A DNA stretch of 64,000 nucleotides, from assembly GCF_900460065.1 (NCBI RefSeq), contig NZ_UAVD01000057.1, forward strand, positions 1 to 64,000, written 5' to 3'. The position numbers were made by a program, and so were the translations under genes. Positions 15,517 through 23,044 of this stretch are shown here, in pieces. Below the pieces are notes generated by a model. The model saw only the letters and a program-made list of their open reading frames with translations, searched no databases and was not told the DNA's origin. The stretch is from Streptomyces griseus. GTDB taxonomy: Bacteria > Actinomycetota > Actinomycetes > Streptomycetales > Streptomycetaceae. Within the stretch, counting starts at the first letter, position 1, and every line of letters begins with the position of its first letter.

Positions 15517-17046
15517 ATGACCGTATTCATCCTGGTGGCCGGGGCGTTCACCGGACCGCACGTGTGGCGGGAGACCACCGACCTGCTGAGCGCGGACGGC
15601 GCCGAGGTGCGAACCGTGGCGCTCACCGGGCTGGGCGGGCGCCCCGGAGATCCCGGCGAGGCCGTCGACCTGGAGACCCATGTCGCGGACGTGCTCGCGG
15701 TGATCGACGCGGTGGTCGCGGAGCCCGGCCGGGAGATCGTGCTCGTCGGCCACGACTACGGCATCCACCCGGTGCTCGGTGCGGCCGACCGGAGGGCCGG
15801 GGCGATCGCCCGGATCGTCTACCTGGACGCCGGCATGCCACGTGACGGAGTCCCCGCCCTGGCCGCCGTGCCCGACCGAGAGGTGCGCGAGGAGGTGGTG
15901 GAGCTCGCCGCCGGAAGCGGTGTGAGAGGCGCCGGCGGCGAACTGCCGCCCCCGGCCGGGGACGCGTGGTCCCGCTGGGGGAGCACCGCGGGGCTCTCCG
16001 CGGCGACGCTCGACGATCTCACCGCTCGCGCGATGCCGCAGCCGCTGGGCACGCTGCTCCAACCGCTGCGGCTCACCGGAGCCGTGGCCGACGTGCCCGT
16101 CACCGGGGTGCTGTGCACCGGCAACGGGCCGGGTGTCGAGATGCTCCAGATCATGGTGGACGTCGGCGATCCGGGTCTCCGGTCCCTGGCCGAGGCCCGG
16201 GTGCCCTTCTTCGAACTGCCCACCGGCCACTGGCCGATGCTGTCCTGCCCCGCAGCGCTGGCCGGGACCCTGATCGAGGCGGCGTCCGGCGGAGGTCGCC
16301 GACTGGCCCCCGCCGACGCCTCCCGCACCCCCGCCCATCTGCGGCCGTTCCTCCTGGACGTGCCCGAAAGGCCCCGCGAGCGGACCGGCAACACCGACCT
16401 CTACCTGCCGGACGGTCCGGGCCCGCACCCGGCCGTGGTGTTCGTGCACGGCGGACCGGTGCCCGCCGAGGCGCGGCCCACGCCCCGGGACTGGCCGGCC
16501 CTGACGGGATACGCGCGCAGCGTCGCGGGGCACGGGGCCGTGGGCGTGGTGCTGGACCACCGCCTGCACGCCGTCACCGCGTACGAGGTGGCCGCCGCGG
16601 ACGTGGCCGACGCGGTGGAGCGGGTGCGCGCCGATCCACGGGTGGACGCGGACCGGATCGCCCTGTGGTTCTTCTCGGGCGGGGGACCGCTCGCGGCGGA
16701 CTGGCTGACGGACCCGCCGCGGTGGCTGCGCTGTGTGGCGGCGAACTACCCGATCCTGTCGCCGCTGCCGAGTTGGGGGCTGGGCGCCACCCGGTTCCAC
16801 CCGGCCCGGGCGGTCTCCCGGGCCGGTCGGCTGCCCGTCGTACTGGTGCGGGCGGAACGCGAGAGCGCCGAAATCGCCGCGACCGTCGAGGAGTTCCTCA
16901 CCGAGGCCGGCCGCTGCGGAGCGAACGTCGAGGTCATCGACGTACCGGAGGGACGCCACGGCTTCGAGACCCTCGACCCGACCGACGGGGCGCGCGAGGC
17001 CGTGCACCGCGCGGTGGGCGCGGTGCTGGCCCGCTTGAAGGGGTGA
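15517..17046 (+). CDS. Two-domain alpha/beta hydrolase fusion
   Basis: This 509-residue protein joins two alpha/beta-hydrolase domains. Domain 1 (about 1-265) resembles the EstC-like esterases (FILVAGAF, VLVGHDYG, a late GHWPMLSCP with the catalytic His) but has Asp80 where serine is expected in GHSxG. Domain 2 (about 275-509) is dienelactone-hydrolase/BAAT-like, with an oxyanion VHGGP, nucleophile elbow FFSGGGP and the catalytic His in EGRHGF. GAGGAGGAGCC precedes the ATG. It is probably activated by the divergent MerR. Substrate unknown; detoxification of an ester or epoxide-like compound is an inference. Confidence 0.78.
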   Translation: MTVFILVAGAFTGPHVWRETTDLLSADGAEVRTVALTGLGGRPGDPGEAVDLETHVADVLAVIDAVVAEPGREIVLVGHDYGIHPVLGAADRRAGAIARIVYLDAGMPRDGVPALAAVPDREVREEVVELAAGSGVRGAGGELPPPAGDAWSRWGSTAGLSAATLDDLTARAMPQPLGTLLQPLRLTGAVADVPVTGVLCTGNGPGVEMLQIMVDVGDPGLRSLAEARVPFFELPTGHWPMLSCPAALAGTLIEAASGGGRRLAPADASRTPAHLRPFLLDVPERPRERTGNTDLYLPDGPGPHPAVVFVHGGPVPAEARPTPRDWPALTGYARSVAGHGAVGVVLDHRLHAVTAYEVAAADVADAVERVRADPRVDADRIALWFFSGGGPLAADWLTDPPRWLRCVAANYPILSPLPSWGLGATRFHPARAVSRAGRLPVVLVRAERESAEIAATVEEFLTEAGRCGANVEVIDVPEGRHGFETLDPTDGAREAVHRAVGAVLARLKG

Positions 17047-17085
17047 CGACCGAAGCGGACGCGGGGTGACCCGGGGGCGCGGCGA

Positions 17086-17496
17086 CTACTCGACGACCAG
17101 CTCGACGTCGATGTTTCCCCGGGTGGCCTTGGAGTACGGGCAGTAGGCGTGGGTGGCTTCGACCAGCTTGCGCCCGGTCTCGCCCGCGAGGGCGTCCGGG
17201 AGTTCCACGCGCATGACCACCGAGAGCCCGAAGCCGTCGCCGTCCTTGCCGATGGAGACCTCGGCGGTCACGGAGGCGTCCTTGGTGTCGACCTTCATCT
17301 CGCGACCGACCGCGGCCATCGCGCTGGCGAAACAGGCGGCGTAGCCGGCGGCGAAAAGCTGCTCGGGGTTGGTGCCCCGGCCGTTGCCGCCGAGAGCCGG
17401 GGGCATGGCGAGGGGGAGGTCGATCTGACCGTCCGAACTCACGGCACGGCCCTCGCGGCCGTTGGCGGTGGCGGCGGCGGTGTACAACGCGTCCAT
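17086..17496 (-). CDS. ohr: Organic hydroperoxide resistance protein (Ohr, OsmC family)
   Basis: This 136-residue protein is the normal Ohr length. The two redox cysteines are Cys55 (GYAACFASA) and Cys118 (AYCPYSKATRGN). It reduces organic and fatty-acid hydroperoxides using lipoylated proteins in the cytoplasm. GGAGGG precedes the ATG. It is divergent from the OhrR gene, with two operator dyads between them, the classic arrangement. Confidence 0.93.
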   Translation of the reverse strand: MDALYTAAATANGREGRAVSSDGQIDLPLAMPPALGGNGRGTNPEQLFAAGYAACFASAMAAVGREMKVDTKDASVTAEVSIGKDGDGFGLSVVMRVELPDALAGETGRKLVEATHAYCPYSKATRGNIDVELVVE

Positions 17497-17558
17497 GGGT
17501 GACCCTCCACTGGAGCCACGACCGGGGTGGTCGCGGCGACAGAAATAAAGATTGCACA

Positions 17559-17584
17559 CAACTAAGTTGCGCACAACTCAATTG
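17559..17584. promoter_or_regulatory. Tandem OhrR operator dyads
   Basis: CAACTAAGTTG (17559-17569, perfect) and CAACTCAATTG (17574-17584, one mismatch) are spaced 15 bp centre to centre in the ohr-ohrR intergenic region. They match the AT-rich inverted repeats bound by OhrR-type MarR proteins. Confidence 0.7.
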
Positions 17585-17609
17585 GGTGGTCGGCGGTACG
17601 CTGGTTCTC

Positions 17610-18098
17610 ATGACCACTGCTCCGGGCACCACGCCCGATCTCTCCGGCGTCCCCGACGCGGAGCTGCTGCGACTGGACCACCAGGTCTGCTTCTCGCTGC
17701 ACGCGGCGTCGCGCGCGTTCGGCGGCTTCTACCGGCAGGCACTCAAGGGTCTGGGCCTCACGTACTCGCAGTACCTGGTCATGCTGGTCCTGTGGGAGCA
17801 CGGCCCCCAGCCCGTCAAGGGCATCGGGGACCGCCTCCAGCTGGACTCCGGAACCCTCTCGCCGCTGCTGAAACGGCTGGAGGCGGCGGGGTTGGTCAGC
17901 CGCGAACGCAGTCGCGAGGACGAACGGTCCGTCCTGATCGACCTGACGGACGAGGGCGCGCGCCTGCGTGAACGCGCGCTGTCCGTCCCCCGTGGCGTGC
18001 TGGACGCCACCGGCCTGTCCCTGGACGAGGTCCTGGGGCTGCAGGACGTGCTGGGCCGCCTCACCGCCGCCCTGGGCGAGGCCGCCGACGCCACCTGA
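17610..18098 (+). CDS. ohrR: MarR-family organic-peroxide sensor (OhrR)
   Basis: This 162-residue MarR protein has the reactive cysteine Cys27 in LDHQVCFSLHAASR, as in OhrR, and a winged helix with DSGTLSPLLKRLEAAGLV and the wing RERSREDERSV. Peroxide oxidation of the cysteine releases it from DNA and induces ohr. TACGCT (17597-17602) ends 7 nt before the ATG, pointing to a leaderless transcript whose promoter is just downstream of the operator dyads. Confidence 0.92.
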   Translation: MTTAPGTTPDLSGVPDAELLRLDHQVCFSLHAASRAFGGFYRQALKGLGLTYSQYLVMLVLWEHGPQPVKGIGDRLQLDSGTLSPLLKRLEAAGLVSRERSREDERSVLIDLTDEGARLRERALSVPRGVLDATGLSLDEVLGLQDVLGRLTAALGEAADAT

Positions 18099-18125
18099 GC
18101 CGCCCGGGGCCGGGGTGGAGGGGTC

Positions 18126-18671
18126 TCAGCCGTCGTGGCGCGCCAGCGCGTCGGCTATGCGGTCGGCGACCGCCCGCCGCATGTCGGGGTCCAGCCCCTC
18201 CGCGGTCAGGGAGTCGTACAGCCACAGGCCGTCGGCCGCGAGGCGGACGATGAACCGGTCGAGCGCGGCTCGATCCCCGGCCGTCGGCGCCGGGGGCGGT
18301 GCCCACCGTTCCGTCACGGCTTCCCACACGGCCGCGTGCGCGGGGTTCGTCGAGCCTTCGAGCATCAGCAGGAGTTCGGCCCGCGTGGCGCTCTGGACGG
18401 CGACCCGGGTGTAGGCGGCCAGCCGTTCCTCCCGGGTGGCCTCGGCCGCGGGTTTCCCGGCCGCCGTGACCAGATCGGCTTCCCACCGGTCGGCCAGGTG
18501 CTGGTGGATCGCCCGGACGAGGTCGTCGCGCGAGGCGAAGTGGTAGAGGAGGCCGCCCTTCGTCAGCCCCGCCTCCGCGGCGACGGAGTCGAAGGTGACG
18601 CTCTTGACGCCTTCGCGCTGGACGACGCGGGTGGCGGCTTCGAGGATCTGGGTCCGTTTGCTGGTGCGCAT
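18126..18671 (-). CDS. TetR-family regulator of the MFS pump
   Basis: This 181-residue TetR protein has a helix-turn-helix VTFDSVAAEAGLTKGGLLYHFASR at about residues 25-48 and a helical ligand domain related to TetR_C_13/TetR_C_37-like groups. AGGAGCGACAC precedes the ATG. It lies downstream of the MFS gene in the same orientation with a 90-nt gap, and a perfect palindrome upstream of the MFS gene is its likely operator. Confidence 0.82.
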   Translation of the reverse strand: MRTSKRTQILEAATRVVQREGVKSVTFDSVAAEAGLTKGGLLYHFASRDDLVRAIHQHLADRWEADLVTAAGKPAAEATREERLAAYTRVAVQSATRAELLLMLEGSTNPAHAAVWEAVTERWAPPPAPTAGDRAALDRFIVRLAADGLWLYDSLTAEGLDPDMRRAVADRIADALARHDG

Positions 18672-18693
18672 GTGTCGCTCCTGTGCCGTCGGG

Positions 18694-18779
18694 CCGGTGG
18701 TGTACGGGGCCCGGTGGTGTACCGGGCCAGGGGTGCGCGGCGCTGCGTCGGGTGCGCCGCTTCAGTGGTGTGCGGGGCC
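18694..18779. repeat. 17-bp tandem repeat copied from the MFS gene 3' end
   Basis: CCGGTGGTGTACGGGGC (18694-18710) is followed directly by a 16/17 copy (18711-18727). A third copy (18763-18779) spans the last codons and stop of the MFS gene, where it encodes the GPAHH end. Confidence 0.7.
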
Positions 18780-20270
18780 GGACAGCGCCGAGCCGGGGCC
18801 GTGGCGGCGCAGCAGTACGCCGGTGGCGAGGGCGCCGACGGCGAGGACGGCGGCGACCACGATCATCACGACGAGGTACGCGCCGTCGAACGCCTCGGAC
18901 GCCGCGGTGACCAGCGCGCTGTCGGCCCCCGCCCCCTCACCGGCCAGGGCGAGGGCGCTGTCGAGGCTCTCGCGCGCCCGTTCGGACACCCCGGCGGGGA
19001 GGTCGAGGGTCGCGGAGTACACGGCGGTCAGCAGGCTGCCCAGGAGGGCGACCGCGACCAGGCTGCCGAACTCGTAGGAGACCTCCTCGACGGACGAGGC
19101 CATCCCCGCCCGGCGGGCCGGGACATTGCCCATGATCGCGCTGGAGGCGACGGACATGGCCGCGCCGAGGCCGCCGCCGGTGATGATCAGCCCGGTGACG
19201 AGGAGGCCCGTGCTGGTGGCGAAGTTCGTGAGGACCAGCACGGTGCCGACGGCTCCCAGGGCGAGACCCCCGGTGATGAGGGGCAGCAGGCCCACCCGGT
19301 GGAGGATCGCGCCCCCCAGCATCGCCGTGGGGAACGCGCCCAGGGCGACGGCCGCGACGAGGAATCCGGCCCGCAGCGGAGTGAAGCCCTCCACGAGCTG
19401 GAAACGCTGGGTGGTGACGAGCTGGATGCCGGCGATGGCGAAGAGAGCGAAACCGGCGGCCAGTACCCCCGCGAGGAAGGCCCGGTTGCGGAAGATCGCG
19501 AAGTCCAACAGCGGGTAGGGCAGACGGCGCTGACGCCGGGCGAACGTCCATCCGCCGATCGTCGACGCGAGGACGGCGGCGGCGATGACGGTCGGAGCGG
19601 GATCCGTCTTCGCCGTCTCCTTGATCGCGATGACGAGGCCGACCAGGGCGACGAGCGCCAGCAGTGAGGAGGCCAGATCCCAGCGCTTGGAGGGGTCCGG
19701 GTCGTTGGGCGGGGCGACGAACAGCGTGGCCGCGACGGCAGCGAGGACGACCGGGATGTTGATGATGAAGACCGATCCCCACCAGAAGTGCTGGAGCAGG
19801 ATCCCGCTGATGATGGGCCCCAGTGCGCTGCCCACGACCGCCATGGTGCCCCAGACCGCGATGGCCATGTTGCGCTCGCGCTCGTCCTCGAAGGTCACGC
19901 GGATCAGGGCGAGGGTGGCGGGCATCATCGCGGCCGCGCCGACCGCGAGGAAGGCCCGCGCGGCGATCAGGGCCTCCGGACTGGTGGAGAACGCCGCGAC
20001 GAGCGAGGCCGCACCGAAGACCACGAGGCCGATCAGGAACATCCGCCGGTGCCCCACCCGGTCACCGAGCGTGCCGCTGCCCAGGAGCAGGCCGGCCATC
20101 ACGACCGGATAGGCGTTGATGATCCAGAGCCCCTCGGAGCTGCTCGCGCCGAGATCCTCCACCAGCGTCGGCAGGGCCGCGTACAGGATGGAGTTGTCCA
20201 GCGTGATCAGCAGCAGCCCCGCGCTCACCACTACCAGGAGCAGCCAGCGCCGCTTCGTGCTGATGGTCAT
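18762..20270 (-). CDS. MFS drug transporter, DHA2 (14-helix) family
   Basis: This 502-residue protein has 14 predicted membrane segments. The DHA2 motifs LDNSILYAALP (motif D1, about 24-34), GSGTLGDRVGHRRMF (motif A, about 64-78) and GSALGPIISGILL (motif C) are present. It is probably a proton-driven exporter of lipophilic toxicants or antibiotics. A 28-bp palindromic operator lies 41 nt upstream and a TetR gene follows downstream, so it is a substrate-inducible efflux operon. Confidence 0.9.
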   Translation of the reverse strand: MTISTKRRWLLLVVVSAGLLLITLDNSILYAALPTLVEDLGASSSEGLWIINAYPVVMAGLLLGSGTLGDRVGHRRMFLIGLVVFGAASLVAAFSTSPEALIAARAFLAVGAAAMMPATLALIRVTFEDERERNMAIAVWGTMAVVGSALGPIISGILLQHFWWGSVFIINIPVVLAAVAATLFVAPPNDPDPSKRWDLASSLLALVALVGLVIAIKETAKTDPAPTVIAAAVLASTIGGWTFARRQRRLPYPLLDFAIFRNRAFLAGVLAAGFALFAIAGIQLVTTQRFQLVEGFTPLRAGFLVAAVALGAFPTAMLGGAILHRVGLLPLITGGLALGAVGTVLVLTNFATSTGLLVTGLIITGGGLGAAMSVASSAIMGNVPARRAGMASSVEEVSYEFGSLVAVALLGSLLTAVYSATLDLPAGVSERARESLDSALALAGEGAGADSALVTAASEAFDGAYLVVMIVVAAVLAVGALATGVLLRRHGPGSALSGPAHH

Positions 20271-20310
20271 CCCTCATGAGCCTCACTGTGAGAAACCGCC
20301 CCGATCTCCG

Positions 20311-20338
20311 TAACTGTACCTTACGAAAGGTACAGTTA
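20311..20338. promoter_or_regulatory. 28-bp perfect palindrome, TetR operator of the MFS operon
   Basis: TAACTGTACCTT (20311-20322) and AAGGTACAGTTA (20327-20338) are perfect 12-bp arms around ACGA. Size and position upstream of the MFS start fit a TetR-family operator bound by two dimers or one long site. Confidence 0.7.
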
Positions 20339-20423
20339 TGGTCTCGCGTGACAGAAAGTGCTGTCGCCTCGGGCGTTGACAAATTATATTGCCGAACAGC
20401 TCATCGACAGTTAAAGTTGTCGC

Positions 20424-21035
20424 ATGGATGATGTGAAGGCGATCCCGACCCCCGACAAGAGCGACGAGAGCTTCTGGGCCACGGTCCTGACCCCGGTGGA
20501 CCCCGCCTGGAACGAACCCCGCGACGACGACACCTTCGCCATGGACGACCAGGTGCTCGCCGCGGTCCGCTCGCTGGCGGAACGGATCTCGACCCGCTCG
20601 CTCGCCTACCGCGCGGCCGGCAAGCCCTTCGACGCCGCGCTCATGGCCGCGCCCGATGTGCAGTTGGCGATGCTGCGGTCGCTCTACGAGGCCAAGCGGT
20701 CCGTCGACCGGCTGGCCGAGAGCGCGGCCACCGTCGCGGGGCGCGGTGGATCCAGCTACGCGCAGCTCGGTGCGGCCTGGGGTGGCATCAAGCGTCAGTC
20801 GGCGCGCCTCAAGTGGCCGCACGCGGTGCCCAAGAAGTCCGCCAGCGAGTCCATTCCGCTGCACTACGCGGGCGGCGACGCCGTCATCCACCATGATCCG
20901 GGAGCGGACGCCTGGTGGTACACCGCGACGGGCGCGGACTTGCAGGAGGACGAGTCGGAGGCCGTCCACGGCACGTCCGCCGAGGCCATCGCGCGGGCCA
21001 CCGAGTTCCTGCTGTCGCACGACCGGCCCGTGTGA
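20424..21035 (+). CDS. Hypothetical protein with possible HTH segment
   Basis: I do not recognise this 203-residue protein as a named family. Residues about 100-130, GGSSYAQLGAAWGGIKRQSARLKWP, resemble the recurrent actinobacterial helix-turn-helix of the form SWAQIGxALGxSRQAAxxRW. The C-terminal part (about 140-195) looks like a small alpha/beta domain (HYAGGDAVIHHDPGADAWWYT). TTGACA at 20376 and a dyad CGACA-N8-TGTCG (20405-20422) lie upstream. It may be a DNA-binding protein. Divergent from the MFS gene. Confidence 0.6.
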   Translation: MDDVKAIPTPDKSDESFWATVLTPVDPAWNEPRDDDTFAMDDQVLAAVRSLAERISTRSLAYRAAGKPFDAALMAAPDVQLAMLRSLYEAKRSVDRLAESAATVAGRGGSSYAQLGAAWGGIKRQSARLKWPHAVPKKSASESIPLHYAGGDAVIHHDPGADAWWYTATGADLQEDESEAVHGTSAEAIARATEFLLSHDRPV

Positions 21036-21107
21036 CGCAGGAGGGACGACCGCACGACCGGCCCGTGTGACGCGGAAGGACAAACGAAAGATCGGCCCGT
21101 GTGACGC
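21016..21107. repeat. 35-bp tandem repeat spanning the end of the 20424 gene
   Basis: Three copies of a unit containing CCGGCCCGTGTGACGC begin at 21016, 21051 and 21085 (periods 35 and 34). The first copy includes the last codons and stop of the gene at 20424-21035. Copies 1 and 2 are identical over 23 bp; copy 3 has three mismatches. Confidence 0.75.
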
Positions 21108-21193
21108 GGGGCCGTGCGGCACGGAACCGCGTGCCGACGGCCATCGGACAGTGTTCGAGGCGCTGGCGCCCGCGTCGCACTACCGTGGTCGAC

Positions 21194-21850
21194 GTGGATC
21201 TCTTCTCGCGTTCGTGGACGGCGCTCCGCACGACGGTCGCCGGGCTTCCCGCCGAGGACCTCGCCCGGCCGTCGGGCTGCGCGGGATGGCTCGTGCGGGA
21301 CCTGGTGTGCCACTTGATCATCGACGCGCAGGACGTCCTGATCACGCTGGTGACGCCCGCCGACGCGGAGCCGACCCGTGACGCGCTGACCTACTGGACC
21401 GTATCCGGCACACCGCCCACGGGGGACGACCCGCTCGACGCCCTGACCGTACGGCTGGCCGCCGCCTACGGGGACCCCGGTCTGCTCCGGTTCCACCTCG
21501 ACGACGTGGGATCCGCCGCCGGCCGCGCCGCCCGGCTCGCCGATCCCGCTCTCCGGGTCAGCACCTGCGGCGAGGTCCTCACCGCGGCCGACTACCTTCG
21601 CGCGTACGTACTGGAATGGACCCTGCACCACCTCGATCTGGTGAAGCACCTCCCGCACGCGGCGGGACCGCCTCCCGAGGGGCTCGCCCGGTCACGCGAG
21701 ATGGTCGAGGGGATCTGTAGGGCCGCGTTCCCGGCGTCCTTCTCCGACGAGGACGTGTTGCTGGTCGGCACCGGGCGGCGGGCGCCGACCGATGCCGAGA
21801 GGCGTGAGCTGGGCGAACTGGCTTCCGCGCTCCCGTTCGTCCTCGGCTGA
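21194..21850 (+). CDS. DinB-like (maleylpyruvate isomerase N-terminal) protein
   Basis: This 218-residue protein belongs to the mycothiol-dependent maleylpyruvate isomerase/DinB-2 four-helix family. Seen are the N-terminal SRSWTALRTTVAGLPAEDLARPSGCAGWLVRDLVCHLI, with its metal-ligand-type His, and the later EWTLHHLDLVKHL motif with two further His. GTG at 21194 is chosen because TACCGT ends 7 nt before it. Such proteins are mycothiol- or bacillithiol-S-transferases; the substrate is unknown. Confidence 0.72.
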   Translation: MDLFSRSWTALRTTVAGLPAEDLARPSGCAGWLVRDLVCHLIIDAQDVLITLVTPADAEPTRDALTYWTVSGTPPTGDDPLDALTVRLAAAYGDPGLLRFHLDDVGSAAGRAARLADPALRVSTCGEVLTAADYLRAYVLEWTLHHLDLVKHLPHAAGPPPEGLARSREMVEGICRAAFPASFSDEDVLLVGTGRRAPTDAERRELGELASALPFVLG

Positions 21851-21890
21851 GGGTTGCCCCGCCGCGGGAGCGACGGCGGTCGGCGGTCGT

Positions 21891-22520
21891 TCAGGTCCCG
21901 TCCGCTCCGCGGCCGAAGTCCCAGGCGTCGATGTCGCGGTAGTGGATCGGGCCCGGGCCCCGACCGACGTTGCTGCCGACCAGATGGAGCCGCCGGGCCT
22001 CCCAACTCCGGCCGGAGAACGCGGCGATCCCCGCCGCGGCCTCCACCGTGGCCGCCTGGTCGCCCCGGCGTGACCGGGCCAGCGTCAGGTGGGGGCGCAG
22101 CGGTCGCTCGGGGAAGGAGACGCCGCACTCCCTGACGAGGGCACGCACGTCGGTGGCGAGGTGGTGCAGCCCTGCGAGGTCCCCCGCGATCCCGGTCCAC
22201 AGCACCCGCTCGTCGAAGTGCCCGCCGCCGTGCAGCGCCAGCCGCAGAGGACGCCGCCGCGCCGCGAGCCCGGCGAGCGGAGCCATCAGGGGCGGGACGG
22301 CGGCGACCGGTAGCTCGCCGAGGAACGCCAGGGTGATGTGCCAGTCCTCGATGCGGTTCCACCGCATGCGGGGATGGGCGCCGTACGCCGGACGCAGCGC
22401 CTGCGCCAGCTCGTCCTTCGCGTCGTCGGGCGGGGCGAGCGCCAGGAACACACGGGTCGTCGTGGTCCGGACGTATTCGTCCGCGAGGGGGCCGGTCACG
22501 GCTTCGAGCGGTTCGTTCAC
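21891..22520 (-). CDS. thpR: RNA 2',3'-cyclic phosphodiesterase (2'-5' RNA ligase family)
   Basis: This 209-residue protein has the two HxTx catalytic motifs of the 2H superfamily: His61-Ile-Thr63-Leu (WHITLAFLGEL) and His144-Leu-Thr146-Leu (RPHLTLAR). Length and spacing fit ThpR. It opens 2',3'-cyclic phosphates at RNA ends. GTG at 22520 follows TACGGT by 7 nt, consistent with a leaderless message; it gives about 20 residues more than many homologues. Confidence 0.86.
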   Translation of the reverse strand: MNEPLEAVTGPLADEYVRTTTTRVFLALAPPDDAKDELAQALRPAYGAHPRMRWNRIEDWHITLAFLGELPVAAVPPLMAPLAGLAARRRPLRLALHGGGHFDERVLWTGIAGDLAGLHHLATDVRALVRECGVSFPERPLRPHLTLARSRRGDQAATVEAAAGIAAFSGRSWEARRLHLVGSNVGRGPGPIHYRDIDAWDFGRGADGT

Positions 22521-22639
22521 CTGCCGTACCGTACGTGCCGGTCACGCTCCTCCCGCGACGCGGGGCCCGACGCCGGACGCGGGCGTCGGCCGGCGCCCCT
22601 GCCGTACGGCGCGATACGGCCCGGGGGAGTGCCCGAACC

Positions 22640-23019
22640 CCGCGAGCGGCCCGGACGACCGCTCCGGTGCCGCCCGGCGTGCCCGGCGAGCTCGACGCTC
22701 TCGTGCACCGGCTCGCCCGGGCGCCCGGACACGCCCTGCTCCACGGCGACCCGTGCCCCGGCAACGACCCGCACACCATCGATGGGACCCGGTTCATCGA
22801 CTTCGAACAGCCTCCCTGGGCAGCGGGCCGGTGGAACTCGCCTGGAAATGGGGCACCGCCACCGCCCGGCAATGCCTCGTCCACCGGCTCGGTGTGGTCG
22901 GCGGCACGACCGTCGACCACGACGGTCTGAGCGGACTGGGCACCCTCCGCACGGACATGCGCCGGCGGGTGCGCGCCCGCTGGCCAGGGCTCCGGCCCGT
23001 CCCCGCGCAACGCCCCTGA
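22640..23019 (+). pseudogene. Truncated, frameshifted aminoglycoside-phosphotransferase-like gene
   Basis: Residues HGDPCPGNDPHTIDGTRFIDFEQ show the catalytic HGDxxxxN loop and the metal-binding IDFE of the APH/choline-kinase fold. The reading frame then shifts by one base near 22810, and ASLGSGPVELAWKWGTATA continues in the next frame to a stop at 23019. The N-terminal ATP-binding lobe is absent. It is therefore a decayed fragment, unless the one-base deletion is a sequencing error and the missing lobe is a true truncation. Confidence 0.6.
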
Positions 23020-23044
23020 GCCGGGGCGGATCGCCGCACGGGCG

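Noticed and set aside
18660..18780. Short repeats considered as a CRISPR or attachment site
   Set aside because: Only three diverged 17-bp units, two directly adjacent, no spacers and no integrase gene.
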